The notes: a model not told the origin generated them from the sequence alone. A stretch of 48,178 nucleotides of DNA from Clostridiales bacterium UBA1740 (GCA_002315715.1 DCHY01000029.1:1-48178), one strand, 5' to 3'; positions 16,620 through 24,976 are shown, counted from the first letter of the stretch. Numbers and translations: made by a program.

Positions 16620-17482
16620 GAGGCATCCCCAAACGTCACCGCGGCATACGTTCCGTTTTCTTTTCGGATGCCGACGTACACGTCAAACACCCCGAGCGCC
16701 GCAAAGGGGGCAAGGGTCGGTTTTTGTCGTATCTCTTCCATATCGGCGGCGTGTGCCGACGCCAAGAGCGGAACGCCGCATTTGGAAAAAGCGAGAAGTC
16801 CCGCCGCTTCTTTTTCTCCCCCGACCTCGTCGAGGACGATAACCTCGGGAGACAGGGTGCGCACCGCAATTTCCAGTCCTTTTTCCCGTTGATACCCCGA
16901 GAGGATGTCCACCGTCGTGCCACGAAAAAAGGAGGGCGGAAACTCAAAGCGCTCGTCAATGACTGCCACGCGCTTTGCCTGTTTGCCGCTGCCGAGCGTC
17001 CGTGCCAAAGCTTTGAGCGCCGTCGTCTTGCCGATGCCGGGGGCGGAATAGACGAGCATTCCCGCTTTTGCACCCTGCCAAGCCGAGAGAAGTGCGTCGA
17101 GCGTGTCGCAGGTGTCGTGGGGAATGCGAAAATTCAACCCACGCATCTCCGAAATGCCGACGAGAACACCGCCGACGTACCGCGCCGTTCCGACAACGCC
17201 CACGCGCACCCCCTCATCAAAAGGCAAATATCCCTCCGCCATCGCATCGCGGTAGGCATATAGCGACCCGTGTGTGAGTTTTTCTACGGTGTCGTTCAAC
17301 TCTTCTTTTGATATTTGCGCTTGCAAAAGCAGATTGTTCCCGTCAAGAACGACGTTTGACGCCCCCGGCGTTCGCAGACGAATCTCCGAGAGCCGTTCAA
17401 AAAAGCGCGCGTGTGACAGGGAAATGCGCTCGATTTCCCTTGCCGCGTCTTGCGGCAAAACCGACAGAATCCTTTTTATCAT
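16616..17482 (-). CDS. spoIIIAA: Stage III sporulation protein AA (ATPase)
   Basis: Cytoplasmic secretion-type ATPase thought to power the SpoIIIA channel in the mother cell. 288 residues. N-terminal helical domain with EIRLRTPGASNVV, then Walker A APGIGKTT at 147-154. The Walker B-type segment is EVIVLDEVGGEKEA. This is the first gene of the operon; AAGGAAA lies 7 nt before the ATG. The 90 nt upstream are very AT-rich and I could not find a convincing sigma-E promoter there, although sigma-E control is known in B. subtilis. Confidence 0.95.
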   Translation of the reverse strand: MIKRILSVLPQDAAREIERISLSHARFFERLSEIRLRTPGASNVVLDGNNLLLQAQISKEELNDTVEKLTHGSLYAYRDAMAEGYLPFDEGVRVGVVGTARYVGGVLVGISEMRGLNFRIPHDTCDTLDALLSAWQGAKAGMLVYSAPGIGKTTALKALARTLGSGKQAKRVAVIDERFEFPPSFFRGTTVDILSGYQREKGLEIAVRTLSPEVIVLDEVGGEKEAAGLLAFSKCGVPLLASAHAADMEEIRQKPTLAPFAALGVFDVYVGIRKENGTYAAVTFGDAS

Positions 17483-17571
17483 TGGTTTTTCCTTTCTTAA
17501 AAAATCCGTTGTTTACCTTTTCAAAAATTGACAAATTTTAACAATTTATTGGAAATATTTTCAAAAAGCGA

Positions 17572-17600
17572 TTGACTTCAAAGAAAAAAAGTGGTATAAT
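17572..17600 (+). promoter_or_regulatory. Sigma-A promoter of the AbrB-type regulator
   Basis: TTGACT (17572-17577), 17-bp spacer, TATAAT (17595-17600), with TG at 17592-17593 as an extended -10. The transcript leader is about 22 nt. Confidence 0.9.
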
Positions 17601-17628
17601 CGTGGCGAATCCAAAAGGGAGGGTTAAG

Positions 17629-17874
17629 ATGAAAGCTACGGGAATTGTACGTAACATTGACGAACTCGGAAGACTTGTCATTCCGAAGGAAATGCGTCGC
17701 AGCATGGATATCGGGACGGACGATCCGATGGAAATCTTCGTGGATGAAGATAAGATCGTTTTGAAGAAGTATGAACCGACCTGCATTTTCTGCGGCGAGA
17801 GTGAAAACGTCATTCTCTTCCGTGAGAAGCGCATTTGCGCAAATTGTATCCATGAGTTGTGTCATGGGAAATAA
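17629..17874 (+). CDS. AbrB/SpoVT-family transition-state regulator with C-terminal zinc-type motif
   Basis: 81 residues. Residues 1-50 match the AbrB swapped-hairpin DNA-binding domain (TGIVRNIDELGRLVIPKEMR, then DDPMEIFVDEDKIVLKKYEP), close to B. subtilis AbrB and SpoVT. The C-terminal 30 residues contain CIFC and CANC, which could bind zinc; classical AbrB lacks these. It would act as a dimer or tetramer repressing growth-phase genes. ATG 17629 is chosen because GGGAGGG lies 5 nt before it; an in-frame start 57 nt upstream would overlap the promoter. kdgK follows after 52 nt and may be cotranscribed. Confidence 0.88.
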   Translation: MKATGIVRNIDELGRLVIPKEMRRSMDIGTDDPMEIFVDEDKIVLKKYEPTCIFCGESENVILFREKRICANCIHELCHGK

Positions 17875-17899
17875 GTTATTTCAATATATGTATTTATGA

Positions 17900-17912
17900 C
17901 TCATCATATGAG
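17900..17912 (+). promoter_or_regulatory. Small inverted repeat before kdgK
   Basis: CTCAT-CAT-ATGAG, a 13-bp dyad 14 nt before the kdgK start and next to its ribosome-binding site. It could be an operator or a minor hairpin. No consensus promoter is seen in the 52-nt gap, so function is unproven. Confidence 0.25.
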
Positions 17913-17926
17913 AGAAAGGAAAACCA

Positions 17927-18946
17927 ATGAAAGTTATTACATTTGGTGAAATCATGCTCCGTCTGGCGCCCGAAGGATACCTTCGCTTTACGCAGGCGGA
18001 CAAATTCGGAGTCGTTTACGGCGGTGGAGAGGCAAACGTTGCCGTTTCTCTTGCCAACTACGGTGTTGACGCCGCATACGTAACCAAACTCCCGAAACAC
18101 GAAATCGGTCAGGCTGCCGTCAATGCGCTTCGCCGTTTCGGTGTTGACACCTCCATGATCGTCAGAGGCGGCGACCGTGTCGGTATCTATTTTAATGAGA
18201 AAGGTGCATCTCAGCGTCCTTCGAAAGTCATCTACGACCGCGCGCACTCCGCTATCGCAGAAGCAAAACCCGAGGATTTTGATTGGAAAAAGATTTTTGA
18301 CGGTGCCGATTGGTTCCATTTCACCGGCATTACGCCCGCTTTGAACCCCACCGTTGCCGCTATCTGCCTTGACGCTTGCAAAGCGGCAAAAGAGCAGGGC
18401 GTGAAGATTTCCTGCGACCTCAACTTCAGAAAGAAACTCTGGTCGAGAGAACAAGCCAAAGAAACGATGAGCGAACTTTGCAAATACGTTGACGTTTGCA
18501 TTTCCAACGAGGAAGATGCACACGACGTCTTCGGTATCGATGCCGAAAACACCGATATCGCCGGCGGTAAACTCAACCAGGACGGCTACAAGTCCGTAGC
18601 GCGTCAGCTTGCCGAGAAATTCGGTTTTGAAAAGGTTGCCATCACCCTTCGTTCTTCCATCAGCGCCAACGACAACGATTGGCAGGCTCTTCTTTACGAC
18701 GGAAAAGAATACTGCTTCTCCAAGAGTTATCATATGCACATCGTTGACCGCGTCGGCGGCGGCGACAGCTTCGGCGGCGGTTTGATTTACGCTTGCCTCA
18801 ACGGTTACTCCACGCAGGATGCCGTTGAATTCGCCGTAGCGGCTTCTTGTCTCAAACATTCGATTGAAGGCGACTTCAACCTCGTGTCCGTTGACGAAGT
18901 ACGCGCTCTTGCCGGCGGTAACGGTACCGGCCGTATCCAGAGATAA
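17927..18946 (+). CDS. kdgK: 2-dehydro-3-deoxygluconokinase (PfkB family)
   Basis: Phosphorylates 2-keto-3-deoxygluconate to KDPG, a central step in breakdown of hexuronates and pectin-type sugars. 339 residues with the PfkB/ribokinase fold: N-terminal FGEIMLRLAP and GGGEANVAVSLANYG, and the C-terminal signature with catalytic Asp280 in DRVGGGDSFGGG. Segments KVIYDRAHSAIAEA and ISCDLNFRKKLW fit KdgK better than fructokinase, but other sugar kinases of the family remain possible. AAAGGAAAA precedes the ATG. It follows the AbrB-type gene and is not next to an aldolase (eda), which must lie elsewhere. Confidence 0.85.
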   Translation: MKVITFGEIMLRLAPEGYLRFTQADKFGVVYGGGEANVAVSLANYGVDAAYVTKLPKHEIGQAAVNALRRFGVDTSMIVRGGDRVGIYFNEKGASQRPSKVIYDRAHSAIAEAKPEDFDWKKIFDGADWFHFTGITPALNPTVAAICLDACKAAKEQGVKISCDLNFRKKLWSREQAKETMSELCKYVDVCISNEEDAHDVFGIDAENTDIAGGKLNQDGYKSVARQLAEKFGFEKVAITLRSSISANDNDWQALLYDGKEYCFSKSYHMHIVDRVGGGDSFGGGLIYACLNGYSTQDAVEFAVAASCLKHSIEGDFNLVSVDEVRALAGGNGTGRIQR

Positions 18947-18950
18947 TTCA

Positions 18951-19051
18951 AAAGCGGCGAATTTGAACCCGTCTTTGCCGTTTTCGCCCGTTGACGTACG
19001 CCGTACGCCCTCGGTCGAGAGTGACAAATCGAAGTTCATCTTCGCCGCTTT
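18951..19051. repeat. 101-bp composite palindromic element between kdgK and tRNA-Thr
   Basis: The outer arms AAAGCGGCGAATTTGAAC (18951-18968) and GTTCATCTTCGCCGCTTT (19034-19051) pair at 16 of 18 positions. Inside are smaller dyads, including GTACG-C-CGTAC (around 18996-19006) and CTC-GGTC-GAG. The whole reads as a long hairpin starting 5 nt after the kdgK stop. It could be the kdgK 3' end structure or a mobile palindromic repeat; no clear T-tail follows, so it is not a standard terminator. Bases 19052-19111 are purine-rich and show nothing else. Confidence 0.6.
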
Positions 19052-19111
19052 CCCGTTGAAAAAAGAAAATCCGAAGAAAAAGAATTTCCCCGAATTTCCT
19101 CTAAAAATCTA

Positions 19112-19140
19112 TTGACAAAAAGAAAATAGTTTGTTATAAT
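19112..19140 (+). promoter_or_regulatory. Sigma-A promoter of tRNA-Thr
   Basis: Perfect consensus boxes TTGACA (19112-19117) and TATAAT (19135-19140) with a 17-bp spacer, 20 bp before the tRNA 5' end. Confidence 0.95.
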
Positions 19141-19160
19141 AGCATACGCGTAAAGCAAAT

Positions 19161-19236
<76 letters not shown>

Positions 19237-19240
19237 GACA

Positions 19241-19274
19241 ACCCCACGGTTTTTCCGTGGGGCTTTGGTTTTAT
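19241..19274 (+). terminator. Intrinsic terminator after tRNA-Thr
   Basis: CCCCACGG (19242-19249) pairs with CCGTGGGG (19255-19262) around TTTTT, followed by CTTTGGTTTT. Confidence 0.85.
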
Positions 19275-19297
19275 ATGGGGATTTTTTGTTTCTTTTA

Positions 19298-19306
19298 TGC
19301 TATAAT
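19298..19306 (+). promoter_or_regulatory. Extended -10 promoter of the M16C peptidase gene
   Basis: TGC followed by TATAAT (19301-19306). No good -35 box is seen at the right distance, so this looks like an extended -10 promoter. The start codon is 33 nt downstream of the -10. Confidence 0.65.
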
Positions 19307-19338
19307 AGTTACGGAAGAAAACGAAAGGGAGAATCAAT

Positions 19339-22197
19339 ATGAAAGTCGGAGATAAACTGCACGGATTTACGGTGACGAGAATCCGAACGCCAAAGGAACT
19401 CGATGCCGAAATGATCGAAATGGAATACGATAAAACGGGGACACAACTCGTTTTTCTCAAGCGTGACGACGACAACCGTTCGTTCGGCATCGCTTTTCGC
19501 ACGGTGCCGGAAGACAGCACCGGCGTTTTCCATATCATCGAGCACTCGGTCCTTTGCGGTTCCCAAAAATACCCGGTCAAAGAACCGTTCGTCGAACTGC
19601 TCAAAAGTTCCCTCAATACATTCTTGAACGCCATGACCTACAACGACAAGACCGTCTACCCGGTTGCCTCGCGCAACGAGCAGGACTTCTTCAATCTCGT
19701 GGACGTGTATATGGATGCGGTGCTTCACCCCGCCATTCTCCATACCCCCGAGATTTTCAAACAGGAGGGCTGGCATTATGAAATCGACGCCGACGGCAAT
19801 CCCTCGGTTTCGGGTGTCGTCTTTAATGAAATGAAGGGCGCCTATTCTTCGGTCGAGGATTACACCGAAGAGAAAATCATGTCGCTTTTGTTTCCGGATA
19901 CCTGCTACGGAAAAGACTCGGGCGGCGATCCCGCCGTCATTCCCGATTTGACGTACGAAGGATTTCTTGCGGCACATAAAAAGTTTTATCATCCCTCAAA
20001 CGCCCGCATTTTTGCGGACGGCAACGTGGATATCGAAAGACTGCTTTGCTTGCTCGACGGGTTTCTTTCTCCCTACGAAAAAGAAGCCCCTTTGCCCGAA
20101 ATCCCCCTTCAAACCCCCGTCAAACCTGTAGAACGTGTGCTTCCCTATGAGATTTCCGACAAAGATACCGAGGGAAAAGTGCGCGTCGTATTCGGATATC
20201 TCGGTTTTCCTTACACCGAAAAACGCACCCATTTTGCCCTGTCCGTCATTGCGTCGGTGCTCGCCGGAACCAACGAGTCGCCCTTGAAAGCCGCGCTCTT
20301 AAACCGCGGTTTGTGCGAGGACGTCGATATGCAGATCGCGACCGGCACGAATCAGTCCTATTTCACGATAGAAGTTGTCAATACCGAAGAATCCAAAATC
20401 CCCGAAATCGAAAAAGTCATCGGGGAAGTCTTGACGGAGGCGGCTTCTCACCTCGATGAAAAGCGTCTTTCCGCCTGCCTTAATCAACGCGAATTCTTCC
20501 TGCGTGAGCGTGACTTCGGCACCGATCCCCGCGGCATCGTCTTCGGACTTTCGATGCTCGAAAGCTGGCTGTACGGCGGCGATCCCATCGAAGGATTGAT
20601 TTTCGACGAAGACCTCAAATTTCTGCGCGCCCATCTTTCGGACGGCTATTTTGAAGAACAACTGAAGCGCGCCTTTCTCGATAATCCTTCTCGCGTCAAA
20701 CTCACCCTTTTCCCCTCCGCCACCTTGGCAGAGGAACGCAAAGAGGAGGAACTTTCGCGTCTTTCTTCCCGTCTGTCTCCCTTGAATGACGAAAAAACAG
20801 CCGCGATTGTAGAGGCGGAAGAAGCGCTCAAAGCCTTTCAAAAAGCCCCGGATTCCCCCGCGGCGCTTGCCACTTTGCCGACTTTGAAACTGTCGGATCT
20901 CAATCCCATGCCCGACCGCTTGCCGATGGAAATTCAAACTTGCGACGGGCGCGACGTCCTCTTGCATGAAACGGCGACCGACGGCATTCTTTATGCCGAA
21001 ATCTATTTTGACGTTTCGGACGTGAAAACCGAGGACTTGCCGCTGTTGGCACCGCTTTGCGCTCTTCTCGGAAACGTCAAAACCGATCGTCATACCGCGC
21101 TTGAACTGCAAGATTTGATCACTTCCGAACTCGGCTTCTTCTCGTTTTTGCCGCTTGCCAATGCCAAAAACGGGGAAGCGGATAAGGCGAAAATCTATTT
21201 GCAAATGACCGCCGGCATTCTCGAAAACAAGGTCGACAGTCTTCTCACTATCCTCGATGAGGTCATTTCAGGCTCCCTGCCCACCCTCGACGATCTCAAA
21301 AAGATTATTAAGCAAATGAAGATTGCCGGCGAAGAATATCTCGCGACCGCAGGGCACCAAGTGGCGCTCGGCAGAATTCAAAGTTATCTGACGGCAGAGG
21401 GCTTCGCCTCGGAACAGATTCGCGGTTTTGACGCCACCCTTTGGCTCTCGAAACTCAAAGACAAAGACTTAGAGGGCGTCCTTGTCCGCATCAAGGATAT
21501 GATGGCAAAATTCTTCACCAAAGAGCGCGCCACCGTCAGTTTGACGGGACGTTGCGAGCAAAAATGCGCCGAGCGCCTCCTTGACGTGCTTCACAAAGCC
21601 CCCTATTCTCCCGTCTATTTCACCGAGAAAAAAAGCGGCGTATGTCACGAAGGCATCGTTGCCGCGGCACAGACGTCTTTTGCCGTTCTCGGCGGCTATT
21701 CTCCCGACTATCACGGTGCCCTTGCCGTCCTTCATAATCTTTGTTCCTACGAATATCTTTGGAACAAAGTGCGCGTGCAAAACGGTGCCTACGGATCGGG
21801 ATTCATCGCCCGTGCCTCGGGACTTCTTGCCGATTACAGCTATCGCGATCCCAAACCGCAAAACTCGCTTTCGGTTTATCGCGGGATGACCGATTTTGTG
21901 CGTGAGTACGTCAAAGACAACGATTTTTCGCGATTCGTCATCGGCGCTTCGGCACAAACTCCGCTCTCTCCCCGTATGATGGGAACGGTTGCCAACATTC
22001 GCTACTTCCGCGGCATCACGTTTGAGATAGAATGCGAATATCGTAAACAATTATTAGCAACAACGAAGGAAAATCTGCTTTCTTGTGCCGATTTAATTGA
22101 TAAAGCCTTCGCCGACGGCCACGTCGCCGTCGTCGGCCCGAGAGCCGCACTTTCTGCCATCCCCGAAAAACTTGAACTGTTATCTCTTGCGAAATAA
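19339..22197 (+). CDS. M16C insulinase-family zinc peptidase (presequence protease-like)
   Basis: 952 residues, the length of the single-chain M16C family (PreP/Cym1, falcilysin). The inverted zinc motif HIIEH is at residues 65-69, and the distal zinc ligand is probably Glu164 in FNEMKGAYSS. The early stretch ending HSVLCGSQKYPVKEPF is characteristic of PreP. It has four homologous halves in two lobes, the second catalytically empty. No signal peptide, so it is probably a cytoplasmic oligopeptidase clearing peptides of tens of residues. GGGAG precedes the ATG. It is a single-gene unit with its own promoter and terminator. Confidence 0.92.
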   Translation: MKVGDKLHGFTVTRIRTPKELDAEMIEMEYDKTGTQLVFLKRDDDNRSFGIAFRTVPEDSTGVFHIIEHSVLCGSQKYPVKEPFVELLKSSLNTFLNAMTYNDKTVYPVASRNEQDFFNLVDVYMDAVLHPAILHTPEIFKQEGWHYEIDADGNPSVSGVVFNEMKGAYSSVEDYTEEKIMSLLFPDTCYGKDSGGDPAVIPDLTYEGFLAAHKKFYHPSNARIFADGNVDIERLLCLLDGFLSPYEKEAPLPEIPLQTPVKPVERVLPYEISDKDTEGKVRVVFGYLGFPYTEKRTHFALSVIASVLAGTNESPLKAALLNRGLCEDVDMQIATGTNQSYFTIEVVNTEESKIPEIEKVIGEVLTEAASHLDEKRLSACLNQREFFLRERDFGTDPRGIVFGLSMLESWLYGGDPIEGLIFDEDLKFLRAHLSDGYFEEQLKRAFLDNPSRVKLTLFPSATLAEERKEEELSRLSSRLSPLNDEKTAAIVEAEEALKAFQKAPDSPAALATLPTLKLSDLNPMPDRLPMEIQTCDGRDVLLHETATDGILYAEIYFDVSDVKTEDLPLLAPLCALLGNVKTDRHTALELQDLITSELGFFSFLPLANAKNGEADKAKIYLQMTAGILENKVDSLLTILDEVISGSLPTLDDLKKIIKQMKIAGEEYLATAGHQVALGRIQSYLTAEGFASEQIRGFDATLWLSKLKDKDLEGVLVRIKDMMAKFFTKERATVSLTGRCEQKCAERLLDVLHKAPYSPVYFTEKKSGVCHEGIVAAAQTSFAVLGGYSPDYHGALAVLHNLCSYEYLWNKVRVQNGAYGSGFIARASGLLADYSYRDPKPQNSLSVYRGMTDFVREYVKDNDFSRFVIGASAQTPLSPRMMGTVANIRYFRGITFEIECEYRKQLLATTKENLLSCADLIDKAFADGHVAVVGPRAALSAIPEKLELLSLAK

Positions 22198-22198
22198 C

Positions 22199-22231
22199 AA
22201 AGAGGCAACCCACACGGGTTGCCTCTTTTTA
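22199..22231. terminator. Bidirectional terminator between convergent genes
   Basis: AAAGAGGCAACCC (22199-22211) pairs perfectly with GGGTTGCCTCTTT (22216-22228) over a 4-nt loop, with a T-run on the plus strand. It separates the M16C peptidase gene from the unknown gene on the other strand. Confidence 0.88.
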
Positions 22232-22242
22232 TGGAATAAACT

Positions 22243-22752
22243 TTAAGCTTTTGCATTGCCGCTTGCTTCTTTGAGGGCTTCATAGAAGTCGGTAAGGGCA
22301 GTCGTAGCGCGAACCTCGGCTGTGAAGACCGTCACGCGCACGGACAGATTCAAAACGATTTTGCCGTTCTCCGTTTTCGTTCGAACGGTGAAGCCGGAAG
22401 ATTCCGACAGATAAATCCATTCTCTCGCGGTTTCTCTTTCGATTTCAACCGATTGCGGAAACGATAAAGCGACCTTCATGGTGCTGTTATCGCCCTCGAT
22501 GGCGATTTGGATGAGCGACGACAGACAAACCGTGCGAAAGACCGACGTCAAAAACGCGGCGGCACGCGACGGAATCAAATGCACGAATCCACGGAAGGTG
22601 CCGACGGTGGACAACTCGAAAGCGCCCTCGTAATTCTCCTTCAAAAAACGGGAAACGGCATCTTTGAAATCCTCCGTACCGACGGCGCGAAAGGTCGTTT
22701 CGCGCAGCGGCGAACGGTAGAGATTGTCCGCTTTGATTTTTTGTTTTTTCAT
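22243..22752 (-). CDS. Hypothetical protein, cotranscribed with foldase-like lipoprotein
   Basis: 169 residues that I do not recognise. No signal peptide or membrane helix is evident. The N-terminus is basic (MKKQKIKADNLYRSPLRE), with a helical stretch FLTSVFRTVCLSSLIQIAIE and then alternating strands (VKVALSF-like, FTVRTKTENGKIVLNLSVRV). The order helix then beta-sheet faintly recalls a degenerate GHKL ATPase-type fold, but no nucleotide-binding boxes are present, so this is speculation. It starts 3 nt after the foldase-like gene, with GGGTG overlapping that gene's end, so translation is probably coupled. Confidence 0.7.
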   Translation of the reverse strand: MKKQKIKADNLYRSPLRETTFRAVGTEDFKDAVSRFLKENYEGAFELSTVGTFRGFVHLIPSRAAAFLTSVFRTVCLSSLIQIAIEGDNSTMKVALSFPQSVEIERETAREWIYLSESSGFTVRTKTENGKIVLNLSVRVTVFTAEVRATTALTDFYEALKEASGNAKA

Positions 22753-22755
22753 ATT

Positions 22756-23856
22756 TCACCCGATATCCGCATAGGACAGAGAAGATAGAACGGTCGTTCC
22801 TTGCGCACTCTTGAGAAGTTCGGCTTTTTTCTCGGCGAGCTGCTTTCCGCAATAATCGGCGATGTACGTTTCCATGACACGGTCGCGGTTTTGTTCGAGA
22901 TAATTCTCCGGCTTGTGCATACGGTAAATGAAGAAAAACCCGTCGAAAGCGTCGCTGACGATTTCGTGCAGGTCCGAAACCTCCCCGTCACACAGCGAAA
23001 GGACGACGTCGGTCACGCCGGAATACGAGACGTTGTCGAGCGAATACGCCGTGATGATCTCCCCGGCCTTGACGTCCGCTTCCGCCATGTTGTTCACTTG
23101 ACCCAACAGGTACGTTCCGATGGTTTCGTCTTGAACGTCGGGGAGCGAGTCGGTCTCGGTGATCGATTCGATGTGGTCTTTGATTTTATCAATGCGAGTC
23201 GGATTGTCTAGGGCTACGGCACGGTCAAAATATACGAAAAGCATGCGGGCGGTGGATTCGTCTTCAAAAAACGCGGCGAGTTCTTCGCCACTCGGCGTCA
23301 AGTTGCCGAGCCCTTCGCCAAGACCGCTGTAATGCTCGGACAGAACCGTGAGCCCTATCGAGTAGCGGAAAAGCAGGTCCGAAACGGCGTAGTTGCCGCC
23401 GGCGGCCTTCAAATTTGACAGATAGTCGTCATAGGATTCAAAACCCTCGTAATACTCGCCGTTGTAGGTGCCGCCTTCCACGTTGACCGTCAGAAGTTCT
23501 TCGACCATTTTGTCTACGTCTTTGCCGTAAAGGTCAATGGAAAGTTCGTCACAGAGGGCAAATACGGCGTATATTTCACTCACCCGGTCAAGGATAAGCG
23601 CGTTCATTTTTTCAATATACGTTGCGGCGTTTTCTCCCGTCCAAACCGCACGGTCGCCGCCGTCGATACTGTCTCGATACGTGAGGAAAAACAGACGGTA
23701 GAGTTCGTATTTGACGTCGTACGTCTTTTTTCCGTTTTTCAGTTCATAGACGACTCTCGATTCTTCTTTGGTGCTCTTTTGCGCTTTGTATTTCGTGCAC
23801 GAGGCAAAGGAAAAGACAAAAGCCGCAGCTAATAGCAGCGCGAGGATTTTTTTCAT
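22756..23856 (-). CDS. Lipoprotein resembling PrsA/SurA-type peptidyl-prolyl isomerase
   Basis: 366 residues from the start at 23856, which has AGAGGAACG before it; an upstream in-frame start would run through the promoter and is unlikely. The lipoprotein signal is KKILALLLAAAFVFSFASC with lipid-bearing Cys20. The middle and C-terminal regions look like a divergent parvulin domain: ARMLFVYFD, then AGEIITAYSLD, then VVLSLCDGEVSDLHEIVSD and FFFIYRMHKPENYL, which match the strand order of PpiC domains. A helical tail follows. It would help fold secreted proteins outside the membrane. The match is weak and another lipoprotein class is possible. Confidence 0.65.
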   Translation of the reverse strand: MKKILALLLAAAFVFSFASCTKYKAQKSTKEESRVVYELKNGKKTYDVKYELYRLFFLTYRDSIDGGDRAVWTGENAATYIEKMNALILDRVSEIYAVFALCDELSIDLYGKDVDKMVEELLTVNVEGGTYNGEYYEGFESYDDYLSNLKAAGGNYAVSDLLFRYSIGLTVLSEHYSGLGEGLGNLTPSGEELAAFFEDESTARMLFVYFDRAVALDNPTRIDKIKDHIESITETDSLPDVQDETIGTYLLGQVNNMAEADVKAGEIITAYSLDNVSYSGVTDVVLSLCDGEVSDLHEIVSDAFDGFFFIYRMHKPENYLEQNRDRVMETYIADYCGKQLAEKKAELLKSAQGTTVLSSLSYADIG

Positions 23857-23881
23857 ATCGTTCCTCTTTGTTTTTTTCTTT

Positions 23882-23910
23882 ATTCTACCATAAATCCCCC
23901 GTAAAATCAA
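23882..23910 (-). promoter_or_regulatory. Sigma-A promoter of the foldase-like lipoprotein operon
   Basis: On the minus strand TTGATT (23910-23905), a 17-bp spacer and TAGAAT (23887-23882), with TGG just before the -10. It is back to back with the hprK promoter, 69 bp away. Confidence 0.75.
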
Positions 23911-23979
23911 TAAGAACCGCAAAGTGCCGATACGGGTGCCAAAAGAAACCGAAAATCGCAAGATTTTTTTCGTGAAAAA

Positions 23980-24008
23980 TTGCAAAAACCGAAAAACTGT
24001 GTTACAAT
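23980..24008 (+). promoter_or_regulatory. Sigma-A promoter of hprK
   Basis: TTGCAA (23980-23985), 17-bp spacer, TACAAT (24003-24008). The ATG of hprK is 26 nt after the -10. Confidence 0.8.
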
Positions 24009-24033
24009 GAAAAAAAAGAAAGCGGAGGATAGT

Positions 24034-24969
24034 ATGGAAGCACTGTATCAAGTTCCTGTTTCCAAAGTCATTGAAGAATTTCATCTGGAAACCTTTTATT
24101 TGCCGGATAAACCCGAGAAAATCATGGTGTCCTGCGCCCGTGTCAACCGTCCCGGCTTACAGTTGTCGGGGTTTTACGATTATTACGAAGCGGCGCGTCT
24201 GCAGATTATCGGCAGAGTCGAAAGCCTTTTTCTCGAGCAAATGGAGACCGAAGAGCGCAAGAAGAATCTTGACGATTTCTTCCATTCCGCTCCCGTCGGC
24301 GTCATCGTCACGTCGAGTCTTCCCGTCCCCGACGATATGATTTTTTATGCCAAAAAATACGGTATTCCCGTACTCCGTACCGCGGAACGTTCTTCGGAGT
24401 TTATGGCGGCGCTCATCTCGTATCTGAACGTCGAACTCGGTCCGCGCATCACCCGCCACGGCGTACTCGTTGAAGTCTACGGCGAGGGCGTCTTGCTCCT
24501 CGGCGATTCCGGCATCGGTAAGAGCGAAACCGCTATCGAACTCGTTAAGCGCGGCCACCGTCTGATTGCTGACGACGCCGTCGAAATCAAACGCGTTTCC
24601 GCCACCACTCTGATTGGCAAAGCCCCCGAGATGATTCGCCACTACGTGGAACTGCGCGGCGTCGGTATCGTCGACGTTCGGCGTCTGTTCGGTATGGGCT
24701 CCATCAAAGACACCGAAAAAATCGACCTTGTGATCAAACTTGAAAGCTGGCAGAAAGATAAAATGTACGACCGCCTCGGACTTGACGAGGAGACGACCGA
24801 CATTCTCGGCATTCCGATTCCGACCATCGTCATCCCCGTTTCCCCCGGACGAAACCTTTCGGTCGTCATCGAGGTTGCCGCCATGAACCAGCGTCAAAAA
24901 CGCATGGGTTACAACACGGCACAGGAATTCAACAACCGCCTCGTCGAATCCTACGCCGCAAAAGACTGA
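24034..24969 (+). CDS. hprK: HPr kinase/phosphorylase
   Basis: Phosphorylates and dephosphorylates HPr at Ser46 in response to glycolytic intermediates, setting CcpA-type carbon catabolite control. 311 residues, typical length. An N-terminal HprK domain is followed by the kinase domain with His142, Walker A GDSGIGKS at 157-164 and acidic pair ADDAV at 180-183. The family signature LRGVGIVDVRRLFG lies at about 207-220. The start is ATG 24034, which has GGAGGAT five nt before it; an upstream in-frame start would overlap the promoter. Single-gene unit; HPr itself is not in the window. Confidence 0.96.
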   Translation: MEALYQVPVSKVIEEFHLETFYLPDKPEKIMVSCARVNRPGLQLSGFYDYYEAARLQIIGRVESLFLEQMETEERKKNLDDFFHSAPVGVIVTSSLPVPDDMIFYAKKYGIPVLRTAERSSEFMAALISYLNVELGPRITRHGVLVEVYGEGVLLLGDSGIGKSETAIELVKRGHRLIADDAVEIKRVSATTLIGKAPEMIRHYVELRGVGIVDVRRLFGMGSIKDTEKIDLVIKLESWQKDKMYDRLGLDEETTDILGIPIPTIVIPVSPGRNLSVVIEVAAMNQRQKRMGYNTAQEFNNRLVESYAAKD

Positions 24970-24976
24970 CAACCGC

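Noticed and set aside
17894..19039. Long open frame on the minus strand opposite kdgK (381 codons)
   Set aside because: It runs antisense through kdgK, has no ribosome site and no recognisable motif; its first part is only the palindromic element.
18951..19051. Standard intrinsic terminator of kdgK
   Set aside because: The stem is long and nested, and the 3' side reads TTTCCCGTTG without a T-run, so it does not fit the usual form.
22243..22752. Degenerate histidine-kinase-type ATPase
   Set aside because: The helix-strand order is only vaguely similar, and no N, G1 or G2 box is present.
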